In this document: positions 51,469 through 63,511 of the stretch, piece by piece | Layout of the letters: every line of letters begins with the position of its first letter | How positions within the stretch are numbered: the first letter of the stretch is position 1 | Assembly (NCBI GenBank): GCA_021442155.1 | Contig: CM038214.1 | Location: forward strand, 55,212,514 to 55,276,513 | Length of the DNA stretch: 64,000 bases | Origin: Cymbidium sinense | Taxonomy: Eukaryota; Streptophyta; Magnoliopsida; Asparagales; Orchidaceae | Direction: 5' to 3' | Notes under the pieces: model-generated | What the model saw: the letters and a program-made list of their open reading frames with translations, nothing else | Databases searched by the model: none | Told to the model about the DNA's origin: nothing | Made by a program: the position numbers and the translations under genes

Positions 51469-54224
51469 TGAGCCCCACCTCATATGAGATTGATTTTGAT
51501 GATAACAAATACATGTTCAAATGCTACTAATCGTTAAACTCAAGTGTGTGAAAATTCTTCAACCCCAAGTTCTTCAATCATTTCAAGATGCTAAAGCTAT
51601 AGGACTTGAATTGGGTGGGAATTTCTAGATTAACTATATTAAGACAAATGAAAAGCTCAATAAGATAAAATAAATCATTCAATCATTTCAAAATAATTTA
51701 TTTTAAAATTATTCATAAATTATACATTTCATTTTTACAATTATTCTTCAAATTATTCATTTTGGAAATGTGAACTAAATGCATAATTTATTCCATTTAT
51801 TTTGTTTCCATGCAAGTTAGATTAAGTTCACATCTCATTAAATTATTTCCATGTTAGTCATGTTCATTATCCATTTGTTCAATGCATAAATCTAAATTAT
51901 CCACAAATTATTCAATATATTATCTTTCTCTCTCCTATCCTATCTCTTGTCCTAAACCTTTTTGTTTTTCATGATTATTTGCAAAATAAATCATGTGAGA
52001 GCTATTCAAATTATTCCCATAATTATTCCATCTTTTTCTAAATTAAAAAATTCATTTATTTGAATCTTTAATTTGAATTATTTTGAATTAAAATTAAATA
52101 ATCTTTTGCTTACATGTGCAAATTGGAACTTAGCTATTTATGAAATTTTTGTGGCTAATCATATGCTATTCTAATTGATTTAATTTGACTTGATTTGAAT
52201 CTATTTCACTTAATTCAAAAAGCATGGAAATATCTTATTTCCTTTATAGAACTTCTTCTTTAGAAACTTCCATGACTGGCCATATCTTTAGTTAAAATCA
52301 AATTAATAACATGATGAATATTGATTTGAATTCTCCTAAGATCGACTCATCATCATTTAATTTAAATTAAGTACATTAAAATAAATTTAATCTATTTTGG
52401 AAGGTAGCTTAAAAGTTTAACTTTTTATTAGATTTAATTTTAAAATGTTATGAGTAATATCTTTCCTTCTTTCATTCAATCATGATAAATTAATTGAATA
52501 TTCTATTTTATTGTATTAAATACTAATTTAATCTCATCATGGAAACTCTCTTGGTTGACCCTATCTATTACCCAATTTAATTAATCAAATTTGAATTATT
52601 GCCCTCTTTACTTAGCTAATTAATGGTTTTATGCCTTGTTTGCTAATAATTAAAAATCTCCCTTTCTTCTCTCTCTCTCTCTCTCTCTTGGGTGTCCCAT
52701 ATGCTAATTAACCTTAAAATTAATTTGGAGATCTTGTCATGAGATGAATTGATTAAAATTTAATCTTTTTATAAATTTTTCCCTCCAAGTTCCCTTGGCT
52801 AAATTTCCTTTAGGCAAAATTTAATTAATTTGATTGATTCAAATTGAATCTCTTACCATGTATATCTTCCCTCCAACTTGTCTTAGCCGAACTCCCAACC
52901 ATGCAAATTAAAATTCAATTTTCTTAATTCAAATCAAATCCTCTTACCAAATAGGATTTCCCTCATATTTTCCTTGGCCCAACCCTTCTTCATTCAATTT
53001 AATTTTATTTTGATTGGCTTAGGATAAATTACTTAGTAAAGTATTTTCCCTTATCTTGGCTGAACCCTTGTTAAAATTTTTCTTGGAGATTTCTTTGGGT
53101 GAATCAAGTGCTAACCTCTTCATCATCCTTCCTCTTCCTTCCTACAAGTGATTTCTTTGAAGCTTGCCCAAAAGAAGTTGGAGGAGTGGAGAAAATCCTT
53201 TTGGCTGAGAGCTATCCAAGGTTCCTCTAATTTAATTTGGTCAATTTGCTTTGTGCTTAATACATCTTTACATATCTTTTCAAGTTAGCCGAAAGCTTTG
53301 ATTGTGTTTGGGTAAATTTTTTTGCTTGCAAATCTTTCTCTTCTTTATTCTTACATATCCTTAAGTGATATTAAATTTGTGTTGATTATTTCATTAAGAA
53401 CTCTTGTGGGTAGTAAGTATTCTCTCCTTTAAATTGTCTCATTTTTGCATATGTGATAGTTCTTTTAAAAGAGACTTCAATTGAGTTTATGTGCTAATAT
53501 TGCATATTCATTTGATCTTTTCAAAACTCAAGCCTTCATATAAAAGTTGATTGGTTTAGTTTCCAAATTATTATTATGCCATACTTTAGTTCGTTAACTA
53601 AATTACTTTGATTTCATGTTCTTATAATTTTCTTCAAACATTTTAAAGATTCACTTGCATCATATACATCTTTCATGCTTAATCATTTCTTCCAATTTTA
53701 AATGCAAATTAAAGTGAGCTCTTTTTTTTACTTTTGTTTTCACTTACCTTAATATTATTGTAGTTGGGTTATGAAAGCAAAATATTTTTAAATAGAGAGT
53801 TAGATACTTTCATATTCCTCTTTGTTATTTTCTTGTTGGTTTGTAATTACCCTTTAATGAAAGTATGTGGTTGGGTTGTACTTGCCTTTTAAGAAAAGTA
53901 CGATGTTGGGTTATACTTCACCATGAAAGAGAGTATGAGAGATTTTTTGTAATATCAACTTTAATTTAGTGAATTCCTAGCCTGGGTGGCTAAACGTGGA
54001 TGTAGGCTAATTTTTGGGGTTTGGTAAAACCACATAAAAATATTGGTGTTCTCTTTCTTTATTTTCTATACTTTACTTTTCTACTACTGTAGATTATTAT
54101 TTTATCTCTCTAAATCTTTATCTTCAAAGATTTAATTTTCTACAAAAATACAAAATTAAGTTTACTAAAATTATTTACAAAAAACCTAATTATCCCCCCT
54201 CTTGGGTGCTATAGCTAAGTAATA
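51469..54224 (+). mobile_element. Ty1/copia LTR inserted in the gypsy pol
   Basis: It interrupts the minus-strand pol between its 'AVHKLAI' segment and its 'KVKKLID' segment. The left end contains TGAGATTGATTTTGATGATA (51485). A TGAGCCCCACC start at 51469 is also possible. The right part carries GGATGTAGGC, TTTTTGGGGTTTGGTAAAAC and CACATAAAAATATTGGTG (about 53997-54050), then the terminal TATCCCCCCTCTTGGGTGCT and ATAG (to about 54215), as in the fragment at 9528-10880. No copia coding sequence is attached and pol resumes directly, so it is most simply a solo LTR. I could not identify a clean 5-bp target duplication. A (CT)n run lies at 52667-52688. Confidence 0.75.
52667..52688. repeat. (CT)n microsatellite
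   Basis: About 22 bases of CT repeat within the copia LTR. Confidence 0.95.
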
Positions 54225-54560
54225 GTTTGATATCTAACTACATGCATCTAAGAGCATGCTTGATAGGGTTAATGTCAAGCTAGATTGCTAATTTATGAAC
54301 TGCCACTTCAGGAGCTAATCTGAGCATTTTATCATAACTTCATGTGAAGCAATCCTTAATCTTTGAGAGTAGCCTAACTAGGTCAATGGTTTCAGATTCA
54401 TTTAGCAAAGAGTTGATGTATGTTGGGCACAGATCATCTCTAGTCCCCAAGTTGATCTCCTTTAGCTCGTCAATGGTTGACTTGATTTTTTTCTTCTAGT
54501 TTGGGGATGCATCTCTAACTTAGATATCATCAATCATCATCAAGTTTTAGATACACCTCA
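54225..54560 (-). pseudogene. pol: Decayed gypsy pol, protease-RT linker part (upstream of the copia insertion)
   Basis: On the minus strand: DELKEINLGTRDDLCPTYIN, then SLLNESE, LLSKIKDCF, YDKMLRLAPEVAVHKLAI and DINPIKHALRCM. This matches the conserved segment just before the RT fingers in Tat-type pol (usual form: NLGT-x-DEPRPT-x-ISASL, then LLKEYKDVFAWSYDEMPGL-x-P-x-VAVHHLAI). It continues at 51468 after the copia LTR. Upstream it is cut near 54560 by giant LTR copy G. A few stops show decay. Confidence 0.8.
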
Positions 54561-55501
54561 TAGTGAATGCTCTTTATATTTTTGAAGAGAAGATTTTATT
54601 TTTGTTTAAGTTGAAATTTTATTAGAGTGCTAGGAGTTATGACCAAACAATGCAAGATTGTGGAAATGCTTAAGAAGTGAGGACTTATACTTGTAGTAAA
54701 AGAGAAATAAACTACCTTAGAACCTAAGCCTAAAATGCTTTAGCACAAGCTAGAAGCACGACCAAAGTCTAATTGAGGAGAATGGGATATAATGGTTCAC
54801 CTCCATAAGAGAGAATGAACACATCTCTCGACTCTTCTGGACTTGCAATTGCCTAGAGTGGCTGCCAGCTAACACCTCCTAAGCTTTAAAATCTTGTAGG
54901 TTGGTCTTATGTAGATGCAAGATAGTTAGGCTGTTATTTAAAGCTAAAATCTTAAACTCACTCCCTAAGAGACTAGATAATATATAGTATGCAAACATGA
55001 CTTAAACTAATGTTAAAAATTTATAGGTTTTTGGATCATTTTGACACATTTATTTGGATTAATGCTTGAGATAATTATTCCTAAATGCTTGATGAAATTG
55101 AGTTGTGGGCCAAATCAGCATGAAGAGGTGCTCTCCACTATAAGGGATTGCTCTCAAAGGTCAAGCTTGTCCCCTATCATGCAAGAGTGGAGATCCTCTA
55201 TTTTCAAGAGTGAAATAATATGATATGCATGTTATTATAGCTTACAACCATTTAGCTATGGAGTTTCTAAATCTTTTATTATCTTGTTTACATACCTAGG
55301 CTTTAGAGTGAGGTTATGTGTTGCATTAAAATTTAGTTATGAGTTATTTAGTGAGAATAAAAAATTTAATTTTATCTTTTTTTACTATCCAACCCACACA
55401 CATCAAACATACAAACTTTAATAAACCTATAAAGATCATGTCATTTCTATTGCATAATTGAAACATAATAATCAAACATTTAGCTTTCATAAAATAATAA
55501 A

Positions 55502-55580
55502 AGGCTTGTGCAACCAGGTACCACCGTACACCTCAAAAAAGAAATAAGATTGGGCAGTCAAGCTCTACCCTTATACAACC
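55502..55580 (-). promoter_or_regulatory. Conserved core-promoter-like motif, copy G
   Basis: On the minus strand: AGGTTGTATAAGGGTAGAGC, then the tract, then GAGGTGTACGGTGGTACCTG. It matches the family motif. Confidence 0.5.
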
Positions 55581-56594
55581 TGGATTACAATTAAACTTTA
55601 CAAATGAAATAAATACTATGGGGATCTTTAATTCTTATTCTTCTTTCCTTCTTTGGATTAGCTTACTCCAGACTTCACAAGGCCTCCTAGGTCTTTGCCT
55701 TCTAGCCACTGCTCATCCTAAACCCCATAGTATTAATCCTAATCCTATTAGAAAAATTAGATCTTTATGAAAAATAAAATCCAACTACACTTGCAAAATA
55801 GTTGTTAGCTAAAACAAACATACAAACTAAGTAGTTATATTTCATATATTTGGACTTAACACCCTGCATTTGGGTAACTAATCCCACCTGTCCTAATTGG
55901 ATAATGCTTAGGGACATAAACAACACTTAAAAGCAAGAGCATGTATATTCATTTATTATTATAGCTACCCCTCAAGCATAATCCCCTGCATAGATCATCG
56001 TTAGGCTAATAATGGCCTAACATCTAGTCTACGCACAAACAATCCTAACATCTAGTCTAAAATATTAAAGCACAAAATAAAACATGTCACCACAACATAC
56101 ACCGGCCTAACCTAATACTAGGATCGGTGACTTAGTATTCTAATGTGTGTGCTAAGGCTTAGTGTGGTATGTCTTGATTGAGGTTTAGGATTAGGATTTT
56201 CTAAGGCTTAGAATTATTTAAATTACCCATTAAGGGTGGTTTCACTTTAAGTCTTTAGCAGCTTGATTGAGTTTTAACTTACACATTTTTTTATCACTTC
56301 TTACTTAAGATCTAATCATTATGAAGAGAAGAAAGAGGTATGACTCTTTCATCCCTAACCTAAGTTAATTTCTAAAGGTAGATCATTATTGCTTTAACTT
56401 TTTTTAAGAGACCATTCATGAATTTTAATTTAGCCTAAGTTTATATTAGCCTAAATGAATCTTATCCGAACATGAAAGATATCATAAGACCAATGAAATT
56501 GAGTCACCATCACATGAATAATACTTCCACTACTTTTTTCATTATCAATAACATCCACATTCTTTCCTTTTCTTAGTTTCTTCAATGTTTGGTT

Positions 56595-56642
56595 TTGTGT
56601 GTGTGTGTGTGTGTGGGTGGGTGGGTGTGTGTGTGTGTGTGT
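56595..56642. repeat. (GT)n microsatellite with GGGT interruptions
   Basis: About 48 bases of GT repeat broken once by GGGTGGGTGGGTG. It is part of giant LTR copy G. Confidence 0.95.
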
Positions 56643-57384
56643 ATACATGCAATATACTCATAATTTTGCACTTAATGAATGTTGATGCATGGATTTGATA
56701 GAAAAAGAGGGTTTCATCTCATATTTAAGCTTATGCAAACATGTATAAGAAATTTAAGCAAGTATGTTCCATTGTTAAACCAGAAAAGTAATATTATCTA
56801 AGACCTCCTTGGGGCTACTTAAAATCTCGTGTTCTTGGGATTTCAAGACAATATACTTAATAATTTAAATACACATAAGCATATACATAAACATAAAAAT
56901 AAAATCATGAAAAGGTTGTGTATAAATATCTTTTACTTATGTAAAGCTTAATGGCAAATGGAAAAGGGTTTTACTTTATGTTCAAATATATGCACACACA
57001 TAAATGAAATTAAGCAAGTATGTGCCAATGTTAAACTAAGAAATTGAGATTATCTAAGACCTCCTTGGGGCTACTTAAAGCCTCATATCCTGACTATATA
57101 CTTGCTAATTCAAATACATAAGTATGAACATAAGAATAAAACCATCAATTGCCAACTTTTGATTACAAGCAAATAAACATTTCATTCTTTTACATAATTA
57201 GTTATTTATAATAAGCATTGATTTAAGATTCATAATTAATATATATTTTAAAAATAGTTTGAGATTTACTAACGATAATAGCCTCACCATATGATAACAT
57301 TTGTCCAACTCATGCAATTTAAATGCAATCATATTCTTTTAGTTTTAAAACATGAATACATGAAGCACATGGAAAGCATATTGT

Positions 57385-60300
57385 GGTGTTTTAATTTGGA
57401 GCCATAAGGACACCATGCAGATCTTAGGGGGTACTTATTGAAGTAATCAGGTATGATATATCATCTTGGGAGATGGATACATCACTCTACAAAGGACCTA
57501 ATCACCTAATAAGGACTCCTAAGATAGATGGGTCTACATATATAGTAGAGATCTTTCCCCTACTTTACATAGAAAAATAAAGTAGGGTTTATTTTTTGTC
57601 AGGTTCTTTCATTCCCTATGGAAGCAAGCCTTCATAGTTAATTACATCTTAAAAAAATTAGAATTTCTTAAGAACACTCTCAATTAAAGTAGTCAATAAG
57701 TATCTCTAAAGATTTCAAAGCCGGACTATCAAAGGATTAAGTATTTATGGAAACCAAAAGGGAGAGTTCAAATGGGAAGACTTATTTACAAATTCCAAAG
57801 GAGGATAAGTATGGAGTACCCACGATACTAGAAAGCCTAGTGAGTGCTCCAATCTACCTTATAGTGAGGTTTTACATAATTGAAAGAGAGAATTTATTTT
57901 TGGGTTTAAGTTCAAAGCTTATTAGAATGCTAGGACTTATAGTCCATCAACATAAGATTATAGAAATGCCTAAGAGGTGAGGACTTATACTCATAGCCTG
58001 AAGGAAATAAGTAGTCTCAAAACCTGAATCTAAGATACTTTAGCATAAGCCAAAAGCATGATTTAGGGCTAATCAAAAAAATGGCACATAATTTTTCACC
58101 TCCACAAGAGAGGATAGACCCATCCCAACTCTTCTAAGCTTACAACCATCTGGCGTGGCTGCTAGCTAACACCTCATATACTTTAAAATCATGTAGGTCA
58201 ATCTTATGTTGATGCAAGATAGCTAGGCTATTATTTAATTAGGAATGAAGCTAAAGTCCTAAACTCACTCTCAAAGAGACTATATCATGATTGGTATGAA
58301 AACATGACTTAGACTAATGCAAAAAAATTAACAATCTTTTACACCATTTTGACACATTAATTTTGGACTAAGGCTTGAGATAATTATGCCTATATGCATA
58401 ATGAAATAAAGTTGTGGGCTAAATCAGCAAGAGGAGGTGTTCTCCACTATAAGGGATCGCCCTTAAAAGGTCAAGTATATCCCTTATCGTGAAAGAATGA
58501 AGACCCTTCCTATTCAAGAGTGACACAATATGATATGCATGGTGTGATAACATACAACATTAAGCTAAAGGGATTACTATATCTTTTATTCATCTTGATT
58601 ATGAACTTAGGCTTTAAGATGAGGTCGTGAGTTGTATAAAAATTTAGTTATGAGTTATTTAGTGAGGATAAAAAATTTAATATCTTAAAGAGCCTACCGA
58701 ATCTAGGCCACACATCAAATCATTACACTTTAAGAAGCCTATGAAAAGCATATCATTTTTATTGCATAATCTAAACACAGTAATCAAACATATGAATTTC
58801 ATAAAATAATAAAAAGTCAGTGTGGCCAAGTACAATCGTACACCTCAGAAAATGATAAAAATTGGGTAGCTGAGCTCTACCCTTATACAACCTGGATTAT
58901 AATTGAATATTACAATTACAATGAATGATTTGGGGGTCTTCAAGTTCTTGTCTTTCTTTTTTTCCTTCCCTTATTTTAGATCGGTGTTACTCCAAGCTTC
59001 ACAAAGCCTCCCAGATCTTTGTCTATAGCCACTGCTCATCTTATAACCCCATAGCACTAATCCTAATTTGATTGCAAAATTACATATTTATAAAAAAATG
59101 AAATCTAACTACACCTGCAAAATAGATGTTTGGACTTAGCACCTTGCACATGGGTAACGAAGCCACCTGTCCTAACTGGATTATGCTTAGGAGCACAAGC
59201 AACCTACAAGCAAGAATATTTATATTTACTTATTATTACAGTGACCCTTTTAGCATAATCTCCAGCATAAAATATCATTAGGTTATTAACGACCAAACAT
59301 CTAGTCAATGCATAAACAGTCCTAACATCAAGTCTACAATATTACATCATAAAATAAAATATAAAATCCACAACATACACCGGCCTAATCTAAAGGCTAA
59401 AATTGGTAACTTAGTATTCTAATATGTGTGTTAAAGTTTAGTGTGGTATGTCTTAGTTAGGCTTTAGAAGTATAATTATCTAAGGTTGAGAATTGTTTAA
59501 CTTAAATATTAGGGGAGGTTCCACTTAAAATCTTTGAATGAATTGATTAATTTTAATTTATGTTTCTTTTGTTTCGTTTGATGCCTACTTAACATCTAGT
59601 TATTATAAAGAGTGGAAAGAGGATTGACCCTCTTTATCCCTATCCTAAGTCATTTTGTAAAGGTATTTTATTATGACTTTGATTTCTTTAGTAAATCATT
59701 GTATTACATATTCTTTTATTAAACCTAAGTTTGGGTTAGTCTTAAGGGATCTTATTCAAACATGAAAGGCATCTAAGGATTAATAAAATTGAATCACCAT
59801 TATATGGATAATGTTTCACCACTTCTTTCCATCATCAATAGCATGCACATCGCTTCATTTTTATCATTCATGGTATTTTATTTAATGCACATATTTATAC
59901 ATTTAATATATATATATTTACATTTTGACACACTTGATTGATCGTTAATGCATGTATTTTGGTAGAAAAGAAAGATTTCATCCCTTAGTTAAGCATATAT
60001 ACACATGTATTAGAGATTTAAGCAAGTATGTGCTATTATTAAACAAGGAAAGTGAGATTATCTAAGACCTTCTTGGGGCAACTTAAAGCCACATATTCTC
60101 GGGATGTCCAGACTATATACTTGCTATCTCAAAACATATGTAAACATACACATGAATCATGAAAATAAAATAATCCTTTACCATATTTGAATTATAAGTA
60201 AACGTAGATTTTATTGAACATTTATAACCAACATTAATTTAAAATTTATATCATTAGCTTATAGTTTTGAAAAATAATTTAGGATTTATTAGTGATAATA

Positions 60301-61710
60301 GTCATACTATATAATAATATTTATCCAACACATGCAACTTATATATAATCATGTTCTTTTGATTTATTTATTTTTTTAAAACATGAATATATGACATAAA
60401 TGGCATGCACATATATGATGCTTGGAAAGAGGTAATTAAACATTTCCACATAACATATTAAATTACATTAAGTCTTAAGGACAATCAAGCAAAAAATTAT
60501 TAAGACCTAAAAAGGAGAAATGATACTTAGTATTTATCCCACCCCCATGTTGGTGATTTAATATATTTAAAGAAAGCAATTAAATAGATTTTTCATGATG
60601 TGATTAGGTTTAAACCAATAAGCACATTGATTTGATTACCCATCCCTAAGCTTCTTTAATTTAATTAACTACTTAATCATGAGCCTCCAATGATATGCTT
60701 TTAGAAAATTAAAATTTCAAAAGCACCTAAAAGAATCTAATGCAATTAGGCTCATTCTTAAAATTTAATTAGATTAAAGAAGGAAATAATCTAAGTTAAG
60801 TACACTTATGATTGTTTCACACCAATGGGTCAACCATAATTTTCTTAGTACCTTTATTTTATTGTACACATAAAAGAAAACTAATGAATTATATTTGAAT
60901 TATCTGAACGAATCACTAATTTAGTTTTATTTCTTATCTTATCATTAATTTTTCTAATTACTCCCTAATTATTACATGTGTTAATTAACCCTCCTAAAGA
61001 AATACATTTAGAAAAATAATTAGGAAAGATGCCCTAATTATTTCTCCTCACTATTCCCACTATTCATAGTGATTAACTATCATAAATTATTCAATTTTCA
61101 CTATTTAACAATTTAATAAATATTAAATTAATTAATGTGGGTAATTATGACTGAAATTTCTACATTATTTAAATTACATGGCCAATAATTCTAAGAAAAT
61201 TATGAAAGGCAGAGGATATCCAATGAAATCATCCCATCAAATTTGAAATTAATGAGCCAAGTAATATCAATTGCCTCAATCTAGGCTCAATTAAATTTAG
61301 ATTTATTTTTTTATTAAATTTTATTGAATTTGAATTTGATTGAACTCACCTTGTCCAATTGGGTCAGGCTAGGTTAGGTCCTATGAGGTCTATTAGGCTA
61401 ACCAAAATTTCACCTTAATGTGTTGATTTTTTAAATTTAGTTTTGATCTCATATTATTATTTCAGTTTCACTTTGATTTGTTGATTCTATTCCTGCCTTA
61501 GTTTGGATTGTACACCTAGTTACCAAATGTAATATTCTAAGTATCTCATTAAGAAGCTTTTAATCTAAGATTGAAGATCCTAATTATAGAGTAATTGTTA
61601 TCCTCACTAAAAAAGAATGAGGTTAATAGAACATTAGTGCTTAAATAAATCTTAAGTTTAAGAGGAGGGTTGTTAACCTCACTAAAAGTGAGCTCAACAT
61701 ATTATTTAAA
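57385..61710 (-). mobile_element. Giant LTR-like unit, copy H (tail deleted)
   Basis: It starts near TTGGAGCCATAAGGACACCA (about 57397), then the U5-like block (ATGGAAGCAAGCCTTCATAG, about 57619), promoter motif (58816-58892), one copy of the module (about 60020-60125) and the AT-rich middle. Most of the TTGGGTC tail is lost: only CCTTGTCCAATTGGGTCAGG and a little more remain near 61350, then the end words CCTCACTAAAAAAGAATGAG and GTGAGCTCAACAT (61600-61700). It abuts copy G in the same orientation, so G and H form a tandem pair. The ORF at 57747-57980 is not a gene. Confidence 0.7.
58816..58892 (-). promoter_or_regulatory. Conserved core-promoter-like motif, copy H
   Basis: On the minus strand: AGGTTGTATAAGGGTAGAGC, then CAGCTACCC, the tract, and GAGGTGTACGATTGTACTTG. 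It matches the family motif, with decay in the second half. Confidence 0.45.
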
Positions 61711-62065
61711 GATATGATGTTTCATTGGCTGAAGGCATAGAGGCTTAGGTGACTACTTAGATGAAAGCTCGAATGGCTGCTATGAAAGCTAGAATGAAAA
61801 TGAAGCATTGAGATAGATGGAGGGAGAAAGATCTAGTAGTGGAGGAATAGGAGGAGATTGAGGAGGACTACCTTATATATCTATCAATTTATTTTTAAAT
61901 ATGTAGGTAGAATTATTGAGCAATCATATGTAATGTTAAACATTTTGGAATAATTACATGTTAAATATGTTTGAAAGTTTCTTTTGGTCTTTATACATAA
62001 ATTGATTTTCATTTGTGCATTTATTGTGGTTTCTAGATAAACAATCTGTCATTTTGTGAGAAGTA
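61711..62065. other. Non-coding stretch
   Basis: A purine-rich patch (61780-61870, GAGGAATAGGAGGAGATTGA-like) and AT-rich sequence. I see no gene or element end. Confidence 0.4.
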
Positions 62066-62246
62066 TTAAGGTTGCAAATGCATCGAGCATTCAACAAGCT
62101 ACTCGTGTCTTAGCTCAATTAGAGCTCATTCATGGTAAATAGACTCAAGCTTGAACACCATCTTAAAATGCTTGAATCCAAGCTCACATTTAAATAAGCT
62201 TCAACTTGAACACACACATGCTCACTCGGTTCATTTGCATCCTTAG
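62066..62246. mobile_element. Short hAT-like MITE
   Basis: About 180 bp bounded by inverted termini: AAGGTTGCAAATGCATCGAG at the left (62068) and CTCGGTTCATTTGCATCCTT at the right (to 62244). The interior has GAGCTC/AAGCTTGAAC-type words. Plant hAT MITEs often have GGATGCAAATGARCCGAG-type ends like these. Flanks AGAAGTAT and AGAAATAA could be a worn 8-bp target duplication. No coding capacity. Confidence 0.6.
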
Positions 62247-62339
62247 AAATAATCAATATTATATGTGTGATTATAGGTGTACAAATTGAGAATGTATAGG
62301 GGGTTTTATTTTATTTTTCTTTTCATTTTAGGTTTTTGA
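62247..62339. other. Short spacer
   Basis: AT-rich link between the MITE and the CACTA-type terminal region, with no feature seen. Confidence 0.4.
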
Positions 62340-62721
62340 TGGACATCCAATAGATTTTCAGCCCGTTAAGTTGATATGAAGAGCATTGCAATTGAAGGTA
62401 GTCAAAAAAAAAAAATTTAGAATTTTGAACAAAAATCTGTTGAATTTTTGGTAGAAAATTCAGTCATAAATGCACTAGAATTTTAGTTGAATTCTGATTT
62501 TGATGGTTTTCCCGGACTTTTCAACATTAATTTAATAAAACTATCCAAAGAAAATCCATCAAAAATTAGTTGTAAAACATTTTCAAACTTTTTATTTGTT
62601 GGAATACATTTTTAACAAGCTATTTTTTGCCAAAAATCCATTAGTAATCAAAAGTTTTGAAGGAGATGCTCTTATTTTCGATGGATTTTTCTGTCGAAAA
62701 AAGCATATTTTTCATAAGTGA
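62340..62721 (-). mobile_element. CACTA (En/Spm)-type terminal region, partial
   Basis: On the minus strand the right edge reads CACTTATGAAAAATATGC, close to the CACTAYAAGAAAAAT start of plant CACTA elements. Next come the typical subterminal phrases TTTTTTCGACAGAAAAATCC and ATCGAAAATAAGAGC, with more ATTTTTGATGG / TCCATCAAAAAT words to about 62345. I see no partner terminus or transposase, so this is a remnant or a deleted non-autonomous copy. Confidence 0.6.
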
Positions 62722-63511
62722 AGCATTCAAAATAAACGCATCATTAATTTAACACAAAAAAAACTTAAATCAAGAATAGCTTTTATAATTATATGAGTCG
62801 GAAGCAATCATAAGTAATAAATGCATGTATCAATAGAGGAATAATATACCTCATTTAAATGCTAAAATATTTGAATTTGATTACTAGCTTTTCTATTCAT
62901 TCTATTTCTTTTTATTTATTATTTATAGTCTTAGAAATATTATATATTGTTCATAAGTTTTAGCATATTTATAAGACTATGTCATCTCATATCCTATCGA
63001 CTAACTATTTACTAATGATCGCTTTTAAGGTTGTATCATAATGTACCAAATATTTAGAAGAGAGAGTTACAAACCCCTTTTAGACAAAGACTTACCTCAT
63101 CAAATATTTCCCCCTCTCCTTATGCAAGTCATAATTTTGACTAACCTAACCCACATGACATTATCTTTTATAAACATCTTTTATTTTTAACATCAATATT
63201 TTTAAGTCTTTTTCAAAAACCTTTAGCATGGTAAGCACTTGTGAATAAACATGCTACATAAGAGAGTTTTAATGAAATATAATGAAGTCTACATTTGAGT
63301 ATTTACTATATATCATATTATAAAAATTTTCTCATCATTTAATAATATAAATATCCCAAATCTATCTAAAGGAGGGATTATATAAAAATAATAGTAATTT
63401 TATCGTAAATAGCATGTGCTAATAATATGGTTAATATAAAAAAAATTCTATAAACAAAAAACTTAATAATTGATATGGCACTAAAAATACTAATAGTCAA
63501 AGCACAAATCT
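62722..63511. other. AT-rich stretch without recognisable genes
   Basis: AT-rich sequence between the CACTA-type remnant and the LTR-like segment. I find no ORF with protein-like features and no clear terminal repeats. Confidence 0.45.

Larger units (their letters stand above)
54585..57384 (-). mobile_element. Giant LTR-like unit, copy G (truncated both sides)
   Basis: It starts within the U5-like part (about 54585, near AGTGCTAGGAGTTATGACC), has the promoter motif at 55502-55580 and the duplicated module at about 56757-57115, with a GT microsatellite at 56595-56642. It stops at about 57384 where copy H begins, so the AT-rich middle and TTGGGTC tail are missing. Text between 54680 and 56500 runs closely parallel to copy A (about 360-2180), making A and G a close pair. 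The ORFs at 55041 and 56451 are not genes. Confidence 0.7.

Noticed and set aside
54226..54237. TTTGATATCTAA as a worn initiator-tRNA PBS for the copia LTR
   Set aside because: On the other strand these bases read as part of the gypsy pol (the LDIK segment), so the resemblance to TGGTATCAGAGC is probably chance and the copia LTR is better seen as solo.
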